A stretch of 64,000 bases of DNA from positions 44,587,844 through 44,651,843 of the forward strand of contig CM068370.1 of NCBI GenBank assembly GCA_034769895.1, in the 5' to 3' direction. The notes under the pieces were generated by a model. That model was given only the letters and a program-made list of their open reading frames with translations, made no database searches and had not been told where the DNA came from. Numbering within the stretch: the stretch's first letter is position 1; every line of letters starts with the position of its first letter. Positions 21,574 through 32,710 of this stretch are shown piece after piece. The DNA comes from Magicicada septendecula (lineage: Eukaryota; Arthropoda; Insecta; Hemiptera; Cicadidae). The translations under genes and the position numbers were made by a program.

Positions 21574-23288
21574 ATGCCCACTACGGGCAACGGCTCAAGG
21601 GCCGAGTCGCTCGGCTCTGCCTTGCCCCATCTGGGCGACTCGCCTGAATCGCCTCGGGCAATGGAGACGGACGATCCTCTCCCTAACCCGCTTCCCCCTC
21701 TCCCCGCAGACGAGTCGGGCGAATTCGCGACCGTTGGTCGGTGTAATCGTCCGGCTAAGAAGCCTAAGAGGACCCATAGAACCGGATCCGCTTCCTCTAG
21801 CACCTCGGCCATGGACATCGGACCTTCTCAGGGCCAACAGGCCGCGGTTCCGACTGCTTCGGTAACAGCTCCGGCTGCTGCCGCTGTTGGTCGTGCGCCG
21901 CCCCTGTTCGTTCACGGAGTGTCGAATGTCGCCGCCTTATACAGGCGGCTTATCGCGGCCCACGGCCTGTCGGTCGACAAGCTTGACCTGAAGCTGCTTG
22001 GCGGTAATACGGTTAGGATTGTCGTCCGCCAGCTCGAGGACCATCGCTTGGTCGAGGCCTTCCTGCAGGCGCACAGCCTTCAGTATCACACCTTCTCTCC
22101 TAAGCGGGTCAAGCCCTTGTCAGTAATTCTGCGTGGGCTTGACGCGCATACTGACCCTCAGGAGATCCTTTTAGAACTCCGAGAACTCGGGTACCCGATG
22201 CAGGCAATTTTCCGCCTGTTTACCAACTCCGAAACCCGGGTACCTCACCCGCTCGTCCGTCTCCAGCTCGAGAAGGGTGAGGCTGCAGATAAAATATTCC
22301 ACCTGACGCGGCTGTTTGGCTTCCGCGTCAGGGTGGAATCCAGTCGTCCCCCGGGCAAGCTTGGGTAGTGCCAGAGGTTCGGCCATCACACCGACGTCTG
22401 TCGCAGTGCCCCGGCCTGTTTACGTTGTTCTCTGGGACATTCAACTCAGGCCTGCACTGTGGCAGACAAGACCAAGTTTCGCTAAATTAATTGTGGCCAA
22501 GGCCATGCAGCAAATAACATTAACTGCCCGGTCTACAAGGAGGCGCTCCTGCAGAAGCAAAAGCCGCAGGGGCCCCTCCCGAAGCCACGGCAGCCAGTTT
22601 TGCAGCCCCAACCTCAGAGGCAGCCTAAAACACAGACTAGGCCGCAACCGAAGGCACAACCGGCACGGCGCGCGCCCTCTCCGGCTCTACCTCCTGCCCC
22701 TGCTAAGGCACCTAAACGAACCGCGTCTCCTTCTGAAGCAGAGACAAGCCCTGTAGCCGTCATCTCGGTTATGGAGCCGGAGAATCATCCCTCCACCTCC
22801 GCGGAACTTCTAACTCCCGCCTCTGAACCAGAGGTAGCCTCGCCACCACTGCTACCTCCGCGATTTCCGCGAACAGGCATCACCAAATCCAACAAACAAG
22901 GGATACCACACCGGATGCTCGGTCCCGAGCTCCTGCCTGCCCACAGCCCAAGAAAAGTCCTGCTTCCCGGTACAATAAGTCCGACGAAGCGCAACAGCGT
23001 ATTTTTCCTGCCGCTGATTCAAAACCGTCTGCCCCTGGTCCTGTGGCTTTCACCACGACCCGATCTGCCGTAAAACCTGGTCGCTCTTACGCGGCCTCAT
23101 TTTCCAGGCAAACCGCCCAGTCCGTCATATCCGATGACGCACAGTTCGTCCGCGACTTTCTGTCTGTCCACGACTTCAAGAAAGTCGCATCCACCTTCAG
23201 GTCCATCCGATACCGCCTGGAAACTGCTGACCCAACTGAGAGATTCATGCTCTTGGTGGAAGCCTGCGAAGTCATAGGTCTTCTATGA
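21574..23288 (+). pseudogene. Family B ORF1 (gag-like), copy B2, two stops and a frameshift
   Basis: The start MPTTGNG and the downstream METDD align in style with B1. The PRE_C2HC-like block (QYHTFSPKRVKPLSVILRGL) is intact. A TAG at 22366-22368 falls where the first knuckle should begin; the CHRC part is deleted and only CQRFGHHTDVC remains. A TAA near 22483 replaces the position before the third knuckle (INCGQGHAANNINC). A frame change near 23000-23040 precedes the conserved tail FVRDFLSVHDFKKVASTF, which ends EACEVIGLL. B1 shows the unbroken form. Confidence 0.88.
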
Positions 23289-25971
23289 ACCGAGCCCTTA
23301 GACGAGATCTCTCTCTCATAGCCTGGAATGCTAACAACATCGGTTCCAAGCATTCCGACCTTCTAGAATTCCTGGCTCGGTTCAAACCCGACGTACTTCT
23401 CCTCTCTGAAACCCACCTGACCCCGGCGAACCGGTTTCGATTACCAAATTACGTGGTCTATCCGGATGACCGAATTGGCCGACGAGGAGGCGGCACGGTG
23501 ATCGCGGTGAGGACCTCCATAGGTCATCATCGTGTCGCTTTGCCGCAGCTTACCAACCTAGAGGCCACCGCCATTGAGATCCACGGAGCTCTTGGCGGCG
23601 TCCTCGTGGTTTCAGCATACAAGCCCCCACAAGCTGAACTCCTTGTCGGCGACCTGGACGTCATCTTCGATTCCCATCGAAGGGTAATTTTGGCCGGCGA
23701 TCTGAATTGCAAGCATCGCGTTTGGAGTAGTCGCCTGACTACTCCGAACGGGAGGCGCTTGCTCAGTTTTGTTGAATCGCGCCGGGCGATGGTGTTTGGT
23801 CCAGCGCAACCCACGTTCTTTCCGTCAAGGCCTAACGCGGCTCCCGATGTTATGGATATCGCGGTGACCCAAGGAGTTGTCTGTCCGGTCGAGGTATTCT
23901 CACTTACGGAGCTGACATCCGGCCACAACCCTATCTTGGTCCACGTCGCTACCCAGCACGCCTATGCACGTTCTGACCAGAAGAAGTTTATCGATTGGGA
24001 TCGCTACGCCCCGGCCTTGTGCCGTCGATTGCCGCCAGCGGCCCCACTCTATTCCGTTCGCCTCCTAGACGAAGCAGTTGCGGGAATCGAAGAGGCAATC
24101 ATCTCGGCTATAGGCGTGTCTTCACGTACGCGATCTGGTTTCACGCGTGACTACCAACGCATTCCTGATGAAGTCTCTCTTCTCGCTCGCGAGAGGAATT
24201 ACTTCCGGAAACGTTGGCAGAGGACCCGTGATCCAGCCGATAAGGCAGCATACAATCGGCTCACCGGACGACTGCGTGGCAGTCTGAAGGCGTTCCGACG
24301 TAGCTGTTGGGAACTCGCTGTGGCCCAAACGGGGGATGTGGACCCGCTAAGTTACCCGTACAGAATACCTACCGCATTGACGGGACGGAGGCGCCGACCT
24401 CCACTCCCCGCCACTGTTGGACCGTTCGGTCGACTCCTGGGTCGCCCGGAGGAGAAGGCCGAGTACTTGGGCTTGTGTTTCGAGCGACAGTTCGCTCCCA
24501 ACCCGCCCATGGACTGGGACTTCGACGAACAAGTCGAGATGGCTGTGGAAGACTTTCTGTCTCTTCCGATCACGGCGGAGCCCGAACCCATCTCTTTGGA
24601 AGAGGTCTCAGATCGGCTCGCTGAACTTCAGCCAAGAAAAGCTCCAGGCCCGGACGGTGTTACGAACACCGCTCTACGACTTCTTCCCGAGCCTGGAGTT
24701 CAATTCTTGACTGATTTGTTCAACGCGTGTCTTAGACTGGCCTACTTTCCCAAGAAATGGCGAAAGGCGACGGTTATCGTGATCCCGAAGCAGGGAAAGG
24801 ATACCACCCGCTCTGAAAACCTCCGGCCTATCAGCCTACTCTCCGCTACGTCCAAGGTTTTTGAGCGCCTCGTACAGCGTCGTGTACGTGAACATTTAAC
24901 CAACTTTGACGTGCTGGTCCCCGAACAGTTCGGCTTTCGTGTGGGGCATTCGACCACTCATCAACTGATGAGATTGGTGGAAAGCATCACGAAAGCCGGG
25001 TGTCGGAGAGAACGGACCGTTGGCTGTTTCTTAGATGTTGAAGAAGCCTTCGACAGCGTATGGCATGATGGCCTATTATTCAAGCTTAGGGAAGTCCAGC
25101 TCCCGGACTGCTACCTCCATCTGGTTGCTAGCTTTCTGACGGAGAGGACCTTCTGCGTGAGAGTTGGCGATTCAGTCTCCTCCGAGAGACGAATCACAGC
25201 CGGCGTCCCTCAACGTAGTGTTCTAGGCCCCCTTCAGTTCTCGATCAACGTAACGACGTGCCGAGACAGCCTGGAGTCCAGATGGCCCTCTTCGCTGACG
25301 ACACGGCAGTATTTACGGCCGATCGTCATGAGGAAAGGGCCGCCCTACGACTGCAGCGCCAGCTCGACACGCTTGTGGACTGGACCGAGGATTGGAGAGT
25401 GCAACTCAACGCTACCAAGAGTGTAGCCGTCGAATTCTCCAAGCGACGGAAGAACCCTGTTAGGCAGCTACGTATCGGCAGAACGTACTTGTGCTGGTCC
25501 AACGAGGTCAAGTACCTCGGATTACACCTTGACCGTCGGCTCACCTGGCGTACCCACGCACAGGCAGTTCTCAAGCGAGCATCCACTCGCCTGTGCGCAC
25601 TGTTTCCACTCCTGATCAGCTCAGCCATGACCAGAAAATTGGGCAGGATGATCGTCGGCGCGTATCTGCTGCCGGTCATTTCCTACGCCTGTCCGGTCTG
25701 GGGTTACCTCGCCGCAATGCATAAAAAGAAGTTGCAGAGCGTCCTCGACAGGGGTCTTCGGTTAGCGGCCAAAGTCCCCCATCTCTTTTCATCTCGCCTT
25801 CTAAGGAGAGGACTTGGCGTCCGCTCCTTAGACGACACATTCAGGCGGCTTGCACGCAAATTTTATGCACGTGCGGCGAGGTTCCCAGGCAATCCTCTTG
25901 TGACTGGGCTGGGAAAGTACCGTATACGTCCAGGTGATTCGTGGAAACGCCCTCGGTGTATACTGCGCTAG
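23285..25971 (+). pseudogene. Family B ORF2 (endonuclease-RT), copy B2, one frameshift
   Basis: Nearly complete, about 895 codons in two frames. Endonuclease: LIAWNANNIGSKHSDLLEF, LLLSETHLTP, VILAGDLNCKHRVW, RPNAAPDVMDI; the SDH motif reads SGH here. RT: KAPGPDGVTN, ENLRPISLLSATSKVFERL, CFLDVEEAFDSVWHDGLLFKL and GVPQRSVLGPL (the usual G of PQG is R). A one-base loss near 25250 shifts the frame just before the catalytic block; ALFADDTAVF is read in the second frame (25258-25971), which also holds KYLGLHLDRRLTWRTH and VRSLDDTFRRLARKFY. Only this frameshift and two substitutions at key sites separate it from an open ORF2. Confidence 0.92.
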
Positions 25972-26060
25972 TGTAGGCTAGCACAACAGCCGAGAATCGG
26001 CCTGCTATAGAGCACACGCCCTACTTGGGCAGGGCCACGAGGCAGGAGCTCCAGAAGATA

Positions 26061-26310
26061 GCTCGGAACTCAGTTACCGAGCGGTTCGTCTCTGCGACGC
26101 ACAACCGCAAAGCCCAGAGCGAACAATACTACTAGACATAGAGGCAGGCCAAGGACGAGATGGTTGGACGGCGTAACAGAAGATCTTGCTAGAATGTGAA
26201 TCAAAGGGTGGTGAGGAAGGCGGAGAACAGGGAAGCATGGAGAAGTATTGTTAAGGAGGTTAAAGCCAACCAAAGGCTGTAACGCCAAATAAGAAGAAGA
26301 AAAATTAGAG
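26061..26310 (+). pseudogene. 3' end of a non-LTR RT ORF
   Basis: The plus-strand frames give GRPRTRWLDGVTEDLARM, then RRKAENREAWR-type residues and VKANQRL, the usual C-terminal end of a LINE ORF2 (GRPR...W...L), followed by a short 3' UTR with AAGAAGAAG. It is a short 5'-truncated tail abutting Jockey B2. Confidence 0.75.
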
Positions 26311-27099
26311 ACAGAACTACAAAAGATAGAGTGACAGTACACAAGAAATGGTATCCTATAAGAAAATAAATATGAAAAGACCATGAAAGGCGTATATACA
26401 AAATAATATTAAAAATTGTCTGAGGTGGGCTGTAAAATCTAAGCTTCGACATACGCAACAAACTACCAAAAGCGTAAACAACGGAAAACTCGTGAATGTT
26501 ATATAAATGGGCTCTGAGAAGCGAGCTGCTGAATTCCAGGAAGAGAAATGGTCACAAATGAGAGAGTCCGGGAAATAATAAAATCTTTTGCCTCCAAATT
26601 GACCGAAGACATTAAATCTCAGACAGCTACATTGGTATGGAAATAAGCAAAAAAATGATTAAAAAAAGGTCCTGCTCTGTATTCACAGCGTGAGACGAGA
26701 CGAGGAAGGCGAATGAGGAGTTGGAATTGATACAGAAATTCGAGAAGGAAACTGAAAGTCAAAACCTATATTTGACCTGAATTTTGTAACGATGGAGCAT
26801 GTCGTCGGTGACAGGTTAAAGACGATAAATGAGTCCAGAGGTGTTGATGGTAATAGGAGATTTGCCAGTCTTAGCCTACTGCGCACGTTATTTGCAGATC
26901 ATTAGACTGCGTACTTGTACTAAGTTGCCTAAAGATTATACTTATATATAAACACCATTACCTTATCCAATAAGACGGAGGCTTGCAACCGGCAATCAGT
27001 CTCCTTGTTATGCCACTATGAAATCACATTTATTACCAACACTTTTATTTAAACCTCACTTAATTCAACCATCATTTATACACTTGTAGCAACGTCCCT
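26311..27099. other. Unassigned AT-rich stretch
   Basis: No recognisable motif; small open frames only. Confidence 0.5.
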
Positions 27100-27236
27100 T
27101 TCTTCTTCTTCTTCTTCTTCTTCTTCTTCTTCTTCTTCTTCTTCTTCTTCTTCTTCTTCTTCTTCTTCTTCTTCTTCTCCTCCTCCTCCTCCTCCTCCTC
27201 CTCCTCCTCCTCCTCCTCCTCCTCCTCCTCCTTCTT

Positions 27237-27305
<69 letters not shown>
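27100..27305. repeat. Compound microsatellite (TTC)n(TCC)n(TTC)n(TTA)n
   Basis: TTC to about 27177, TCC to about 27231, TTC again to about 27266, then TTA to 27304. The phase is kept through all four blocks, which suggests replication slippage with point changes. Confidence 0.97.
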
Positions 27306-27339
27306 TCGCTGGACAAGAAGGCTCATCAAGCAGGTGCAG

Positions 27340-27832
27340 CCGTAGGCGTAGAGAAAGCATGGGGTGTTCGACTGTTGCCTTAACCAGTTTCTGACTGGAC
27401 ACGGCAATTTTCGATTTTACCCCAGGAAAGTTGTAGAGTGCCTGAACTGCCCGGGAACGCGGACGATGTCACCCATACCTTCTTCGTCTGGGACAGATGG
27501 AAGCAACACAGAATATGGTTGCAAGATGATATTAGGCAGGAGATCTTCCCGGGTAACATCGTTGAAGCGATGCTTCAAGAGGACGACACCTGGCACTGTG
27601 AGGCACGAGACAATGCAGTATAAGAGAATAACAAGTCAGATGTGAGCCCTAGAGCTGAAAAACAATAGGCTTAGCCCTAAGTAGTGAGTCAAATAGTTAG
27701 TGTACTAGAAGAGGAAAGGGAGGTGTTTTTTTAATGGGTCGGGTATAGTACTCAAACTCACAGACCTCGGAAGTGTGGACCCTTCCGGACATTTGTAGAG
27801 CAAATTTTTCCACCTGCCCTCGTTAAAAAAAA
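27340..27832 (+). pseudogene. R1/LOA-type LINE ORF2 C-terminus and 3' UTR
   Basis: In two plus frames the sequence gives LNQFLTGHGNFRFY, then DDVTHTFFVWDRW and IFPGNIVEAMLQEDDTWHC. This is the cysteine/histidine-containing C-terminal domain found after the RT (or RNase H) in R1/LOA-like LINEs (FLTGHG...C..C...HTFF.C..W). A frameshift falls between the two parts. The 3' UTR ends CCCTCGTTAAAAAAAA at about 27832 and runs into a TTA microsatellite. Confidence 0.75.
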
Positions 27833-28031
27833 TTTATTATTATTATTATTGTTATTATTATTATTCATCGTCGTCATCGTCTTGTTTCCTCCTCCTCTTT
27901 TTCTTCTTCATCTTCATAATAATAATAATAATAATAATAATAATAGGATTAATCTTCTTCTTCTTCTTTTTTTCTTCTTCTTCTTCTTCTTCTTCTTCTT
28001 CTTCTTCTTCTTCTTCTTCTTCTTCTTCTTC
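27833..28031. repeat. Microsatellites (TTA)n, (ATA)n and (TTC)n
   Basis: TTA at 27833-27865, AATAAT at 27916-27945 and TTC at 27951-28031, with short non-repeat links. Confidence 0.95.
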
Positions 28032-28166
28032 GGCACCTTTTGCCCCTTGCAGCTCTTTCCGTAAATTATAAGTATCCGTTAAATTACCAACGAGTGAACT
28101 TCGTTTCACTCGATCTGTCACATGACACATCATATTGTTATCTGATGAGCCAGCAAACAAGTTCCA

Positions 28167-28200
28167 CGCTATACTACTATTACACTACTACTACTGCAAT

Positions 28201-28248
<48 letters not shown>

Positions 28249-28249
28249 A
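28167..28249. repeat. (TAC)n microsatellite
   Basis: Imperfect at first (28171-28200), then pure TAC/ACT units to 28249. Confidence 0.95.
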
Positions 28250-29230
28250 TTATTATTATATTCTGCATCGCCGAAGAATGTGTACCATGTATAAAACAAA
28301 CACTAGCGCATAAAACGGTAAGCATGTGAATCGATCCCATGGAAAGTTGTATATACCTATAGTAAATTTACATAGCGAAGAATTAAATAGCCGTTAGGGA
28401 TATTATAACAACACTTGGGAAATAAAAGTAAGCAACTGGCAAACTGAATGAAAACGTTTCATGTTCACAGATAGAACAAAACAAGCTCATAGTGCTTGAA
28501 TTACGTTTCGTACCCTCTGATAATATTGTTTCGCTTGTTAGAAAATGTTCGAGTAGTTCAAAAGTAAACTGAAACACCGCTGCTAACTTTCAGCAATAAC
28601 ACTAACTCTATTGAAATTCTGAATACTCAGTCGGTTTGCAAGCAAAATTATTTTGTTCTGTTGCTACTACTGTTCAGCCCACGCTCGTGTACGAACACTG
28701 ACTCATACACACTGTATGGTAAACTTGGGTAAACTAGTGATAAAGTATATAAAATACCAATTGTGGTTTCTAAGGACTTAAAAATGTTATCGCACTAAAA
28801 ATGTTTGCTTTTTCTCGTGATATCACGACTTCACCTGGATTGAGGCAATCTCGTGATACGTAAGGCATACTCGTGACTTCTAAAATCATAAATAAAATAA
28901 AGCTAAAATCATAGGGTCAAAAAACATGAAAATTAAAAACGCCAATAATATCAAAATCGTACGGAGAAATCCAATCCAGGAAATAAAAACTATCGAAAAT
29001 TTTAGTAGAAAACAATTTATAAGATTTATATTTAATGGAAGTCTTTTTCAGAAGTAAATGTCAAAACTTAAATAAATTTGTACATTACTAGGAACCGTCT
29101 TTACTTGGAAAACAACAAAAAACGTTTAAGAAACTATGATCCGGAGAGAAGCTCCTACAACATATACGCCGTCCATAACTTATCAAAAAAAAGTTTGGGT
29201 GCGTGTATCAGTAAGTGTGTACACGCGGAA
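28250..29230. other. Unassigned AT-rich stretch
   Basis: No gene. A 14-bp palindrome TCGTGATATCACGA lies near 28815, and CTCGTGA recurs twice within the next 60 bp. Confidence 0.5.
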
Positions 29231-30595
29231 GAAGTGAAACTTCTTTGGGTTATATCCATTATTTTTTGTTTATCCATTATTATTATTATTATTTTTAACT
29301 GTATACTTAAAATTTAATAGGATGGGAGAGGTATCAGTATAAGAAAAATTTTCATTTTTAGTAAATTAAAAATATTTTATTATGTACATTTACAGAAATT
29401 ATTATTATTATTATTAATCTATCTCGTTAATATTTAGTGATATTTCATCATACACTTTTGTAACCAAAGGCTTATGGTAACGAAAATAAGAAATGTATGT
29501 TTTACATTCAATATTATCCAGAAACCTTGTGAATATCAATTGTCGTATTCGATTTTGTCGTAGATATTTTTTTATCATTTCGTATAGACAGGCTTAAATT
29601 ATCTTTTAAAAAATCAACAAGTTTTATAGATTTGTCTAATGCAAAATTGACATTGAAATCTCCACTTAAAATCATAGGTATTTTATGATAATCTTTACGA
29701 AGTATGGCGGCACCTTGTGATGTATACGATAATAATGAACGATGGAGAAAATCAATAATATCATCTAATGTTTTATTAGGAGAAATATACACTGCTACAA
29801 TCACAACTGTTTGCCCATTTTCCATTTTACATTCAGCCATACACAAATCGCCAACTGTAGATGCCATTGAACCATAGACATTTGATTGAGTAACGGAAAA
29901 ATCCATGGATGGAGTTATAATGTTAATAATATCGTCAGAATTTTGAAATATCCCGACACCTCCCGCTCTAATATGTGGTCGTTTATATTTCACAATGCAG
30001 TTGAAATTAAGAACAGATACGTCATCTTCATTGGCTAGCCAAGTTTCTGATAAAACTATGACATTTGAATTTTTCACAACTATATCTTTTAGATCAACAG
30101 CATGAGCTGTAAGATTTTGGCAATTAAAAGTGAATATTGATAAATCTTTTCTGTTATTGATGAAATTAACTAAATTTTCATTTATAGTTTCTAGTTTGTT
30201 TAGTGAAAGTCGTTTAAATTCCTCTTGCAAATCAATTGTTGATGATGATCGTCTTCGGCCATGGCAGAATATCTTCTCGTTGTTCTGTGTCGTAATATGT
30301 AATCCTTCAATACTCGTCACACGTGATAAAGCAACGTATAATAATGATTGAGAATGACGTTGATCGTATTCATAAACAATTTTTAACATATATGTCATTA
30401 AATTACGTAGGACTAGGTAGATTATTTTTTACATATCGTTAACTTAAAATATTCGTAACAATATTATACATAATTGTACATTTCCTCATTTTGGTATACT
30501 ACTAAACACATATACACACACATGTATGCATAAAACGCATAACGCAAAACGCGTAGCGAAAATTTTTCCTACCGTGCTAAAAGAAGTTTCACTTC
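29231..30595 (-). mobile_element. Helentron (Helitron-like) 3' coding fragment
   Basis: The coding fragment on the minus strand is bracketed by copies of a 13-nt hairpin: GAAGTGAAACTTC at 29231-29243 and its complement GAAGTTTCACTTC at 30583-30595 (5-bp stem, 3-nt loop). Helentrons have short inverted subterminal repeats and terminal hairpins, so these may be element ends; that is inference. Rep and most of the helicase are missing. Confidence 0.6.
29416..30398 (-). pseudogene. Helentron RepHel C-terminus: helicase end fused to endonuclease
   Basis: The open part (30398-29514, 294 codons) starts in the last helicase motif, LLYVALSRVTSIEGL (PIF1-type), preceded by VYEYDQRHSQS. It continues directly into an EEP (AP-like) endonuclease: IFTFNCQNL (Asn), VIVLSETWL (catalytic Glu), MILSGDFNVNFALD (Asp/Asn). 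This helicase-endonuclease fusion is characteristic of Helentrons and absent from canonical Helitrons. A small deletion of about 5 bases near 29535 breaks the frame after TTID; the following frame supplies FTRFLDNIE and SYFRYHKP and stops at about 29416. The upstream helicase and Rep are gone. Confidence 0.85.
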
Positions 30596-31150
30596 AAAAA
30601 TTATGTTCTTTGTTTTAATGTTACTGTCTTTCAAGAATTGTGTATACGCATTAAACGTCACATTTTTCATAACCATGGCTTTTATTCCTGTGAACAATAA
30701 GCTGAAAACTGAAAACCATAATTACCTAACCTCACAAATGAAAACAACACGTACTTTTGTTTTACATTAAGAAATAGGAAATAGAATAATTTACAATCAA
30801 TACACTTCTTCTTCTTCACATCGTGGTATATCGATACAATTGTACATTCAAAACATCGAAATTGTAGTTTGGTTACGGATATTGGGAAAGTACCGATTTT
30901 GTGTAGTATAATGCCTATTGATTCTGACTGTTCGTCACGCTAAAACGTTAAAATTATATATAACTGTACATTTCCTCATTTTGGTATACTACTAAACACA
31001 TATACACAAACATGCATGCATATAACGCATAACGCGTAACGCGTAACGAATATTTTTCCTACCGTGCCCAAAGACGTTTCATGCATATAACGCATAACGC
31101 GTAACGCGTAACGAAAATTTTTCCTAACGTGCCAAAAGAAGTTTCACTTC
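30466..31150. repeat. Repeats beside the Helentron fragment
   Basis: Segment 30466-30595 recurs at 30958-31150 (shared GTACATTTCCTCATTTTGG, CGCATAACG tracts, TTTTTCCTACCGTGC, then the GAAGTTTCACTTC hairpin). In the second copy a 65-bp unit is tandemly duplicated (31015-31079, 31080-31144) and contains iterated AACGCGT words. Internal tandem repeats of this kind are usual in non-autonomous Helentron relatives. Confidence 0.8.
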
Positions 31151-31439
31151 AATATGTACCATCGTATTCAGTGTGTATTAACCGACAATTTAAGACTACA
31201 ATTTTATATTTAATTTAGTGAATTACGAGTATGGTAGAATCAAATATCTCAAACTGAACATTAGAATGCGCTGCGCCCAACTAGAGAAACTAGGCATTTG
31301 TGGGAGCATTGGTTGACCCGTGACAAGCTTCACAAAAAGTATCACGAGATTACCTCTATCGTGAGCACTGACCCATACACACTAGGCTAGAATACATTTT
31401 ATAATAGACACGCGTAGCACTTTCAAAATTGTATAGTTT

Positions 31440-32710
31440 ATAACCTGTTTATGGCAGAGTCTTAAGAGATCTAACTGAGGAGGAGTACGCATAAAATGAA
31501 ACAGAAGAACAGAGCGGGTTTCGTGCTGGGAGATCTTGTATGGATAATATCTTCTGTCTTAAACAACTAATAGAAAAAAGACCATCTGTAAATTAAGAGG
31601 TTCACCTTCTCTTCATAGACCTGTCTGAGGCTTACGATAATGTTCCCGTCTCTAAATTGTGGGAGGTTCTACAGAACACTAATATAAACCACACTCTCAT
31701 TCAGGCAATACAAGAAATTTATAGAGGCTCCAAAATAAAGATCAAAATAGGGAAAAAGGTGTCAGCAGGTCTAAGGTAAGGGTGTTGCATCTCTCCGACA
31801 TTGTTCAAAAAATATATAGACACAGTATTGCGACAATGGAAAAGTAAGTGCAGAGGTATGGGAATTCCAATAGATGGAACCCATATTTTCATATTACAAT
31901 TCGCGGATGATCAGGTCTTAGTAGCACAAGACAAAGAGGACTTTGAGTATATGACTCGGAAGATCAAAGACGAATACGAGAGAGCTGGGGACTGTCAATA
32001 AATCTAGAAAAGACCAAGTACGCTATTTATGCGTGGGAGGTACTGAAACCAACTTGCAATTGGAAAATAATGAAGACATTGAAAATTGCCAGGTATATAA
32101 GTATTTAGGAGTACAGGTAAAGCAGGATGGCAGAGATACAGATGAAATAAAGGAGAGAGTAGGCATGGAACGGAGGGCTATGAAAAGGCTACATAGTATA
32201 TGGGGTGGCATGACCAGATAACTAGAGGAAAGAAAGTACAGATATACAATACTATCGTAAAAAGTATTCTGTTGTATGATGCTGAGAGTTAATAACGACA
32301 GAAGCGGACAAAAGGAAAATACTAGCTGTAGAGATGGATGCACTAAGGAGATCATGCAGAGTATCCAGGCGAGAGAAAATAAGAAATGAACAGATTAGAG
32401 AAATGATAAATGTGAAACATGCAGTAGTAGACGAAATAGAAAGAAGAAAGTTAATTTAGTTTGGACATGTTAAACGGATGGGAGTAGAAAGGTTGCCAAA
32501 AAGGATAATGGATGGTTAGCCCCGGAGAAGAGGAAGAGGGAAAGACCCAGACGATAATGGGGAGATGGGGAGAGAGTATCCAGAAAGCTCTAAGTGCGAG
32601 GAATCTGACCGAAGAACATTGTCAGGACAAAAAATATTGGAGAGAAAGTCTGGAAATCGGACAGCGACGACAGACGCCACAAACCGATGTTTTATATATA
32701 TATATATATT
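31440..32710 (+). pseudogene. Non-LTR retrotransposon RT domain, decayed
   Basis: RT motifs in order, across frames: GFRAGRSCMDNIF-like, LLFIDLSEAYDNVPVSKLW (first catalytic Asp), GCCISPTLF, HIFILQFADDQVLVAQD (catalytic FADD, intact) and LSINLEKTKY, followed by the thumb with YKYLGVQVKQDGRDTDEI, LRRSCRVSRREKIRN and RKLI*FGHVKRM. Stops and frameshifts are scattered; the longest open pieces are 31801-32001 and 32033-32221. The 3' end runs into a (TA)n at 32694-32710. No endonuclease is present. Confidence 0.88.

Larger units (their letters stand above)
20975..26060 (+). mobile_element. Jockey-clade LINE, family B, copy 2 (B2)
   Basis: Plus-strand copy with ORF1 (21574-23288), ORF2 (23285-25971) and a short 3' UTR. 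The ORF junction repeats the ATGA overlap of B1. It follows A2 head-to-tail. Ends are approximate. Confidence 0.85.

Noticed and set aside
5400..26060. The Jockey island as one large inverted duplication
   Set aside because: The order A-B on minus and A-A-B on plus is not mirror-symmetric, and the copies carry different lesions and different sequence.
27065..27407. Open frames encoding poly-Arg, poly-Lys/Glu and poly-Asn
   Set aside because: Translations of the TTC/TCC/TTA microsatellite only.
27833..28249. Triplet arrays as a CRISPR-like array
   Set aside because: Simple sequence repeats with no spacers; the window is eukaryotic.
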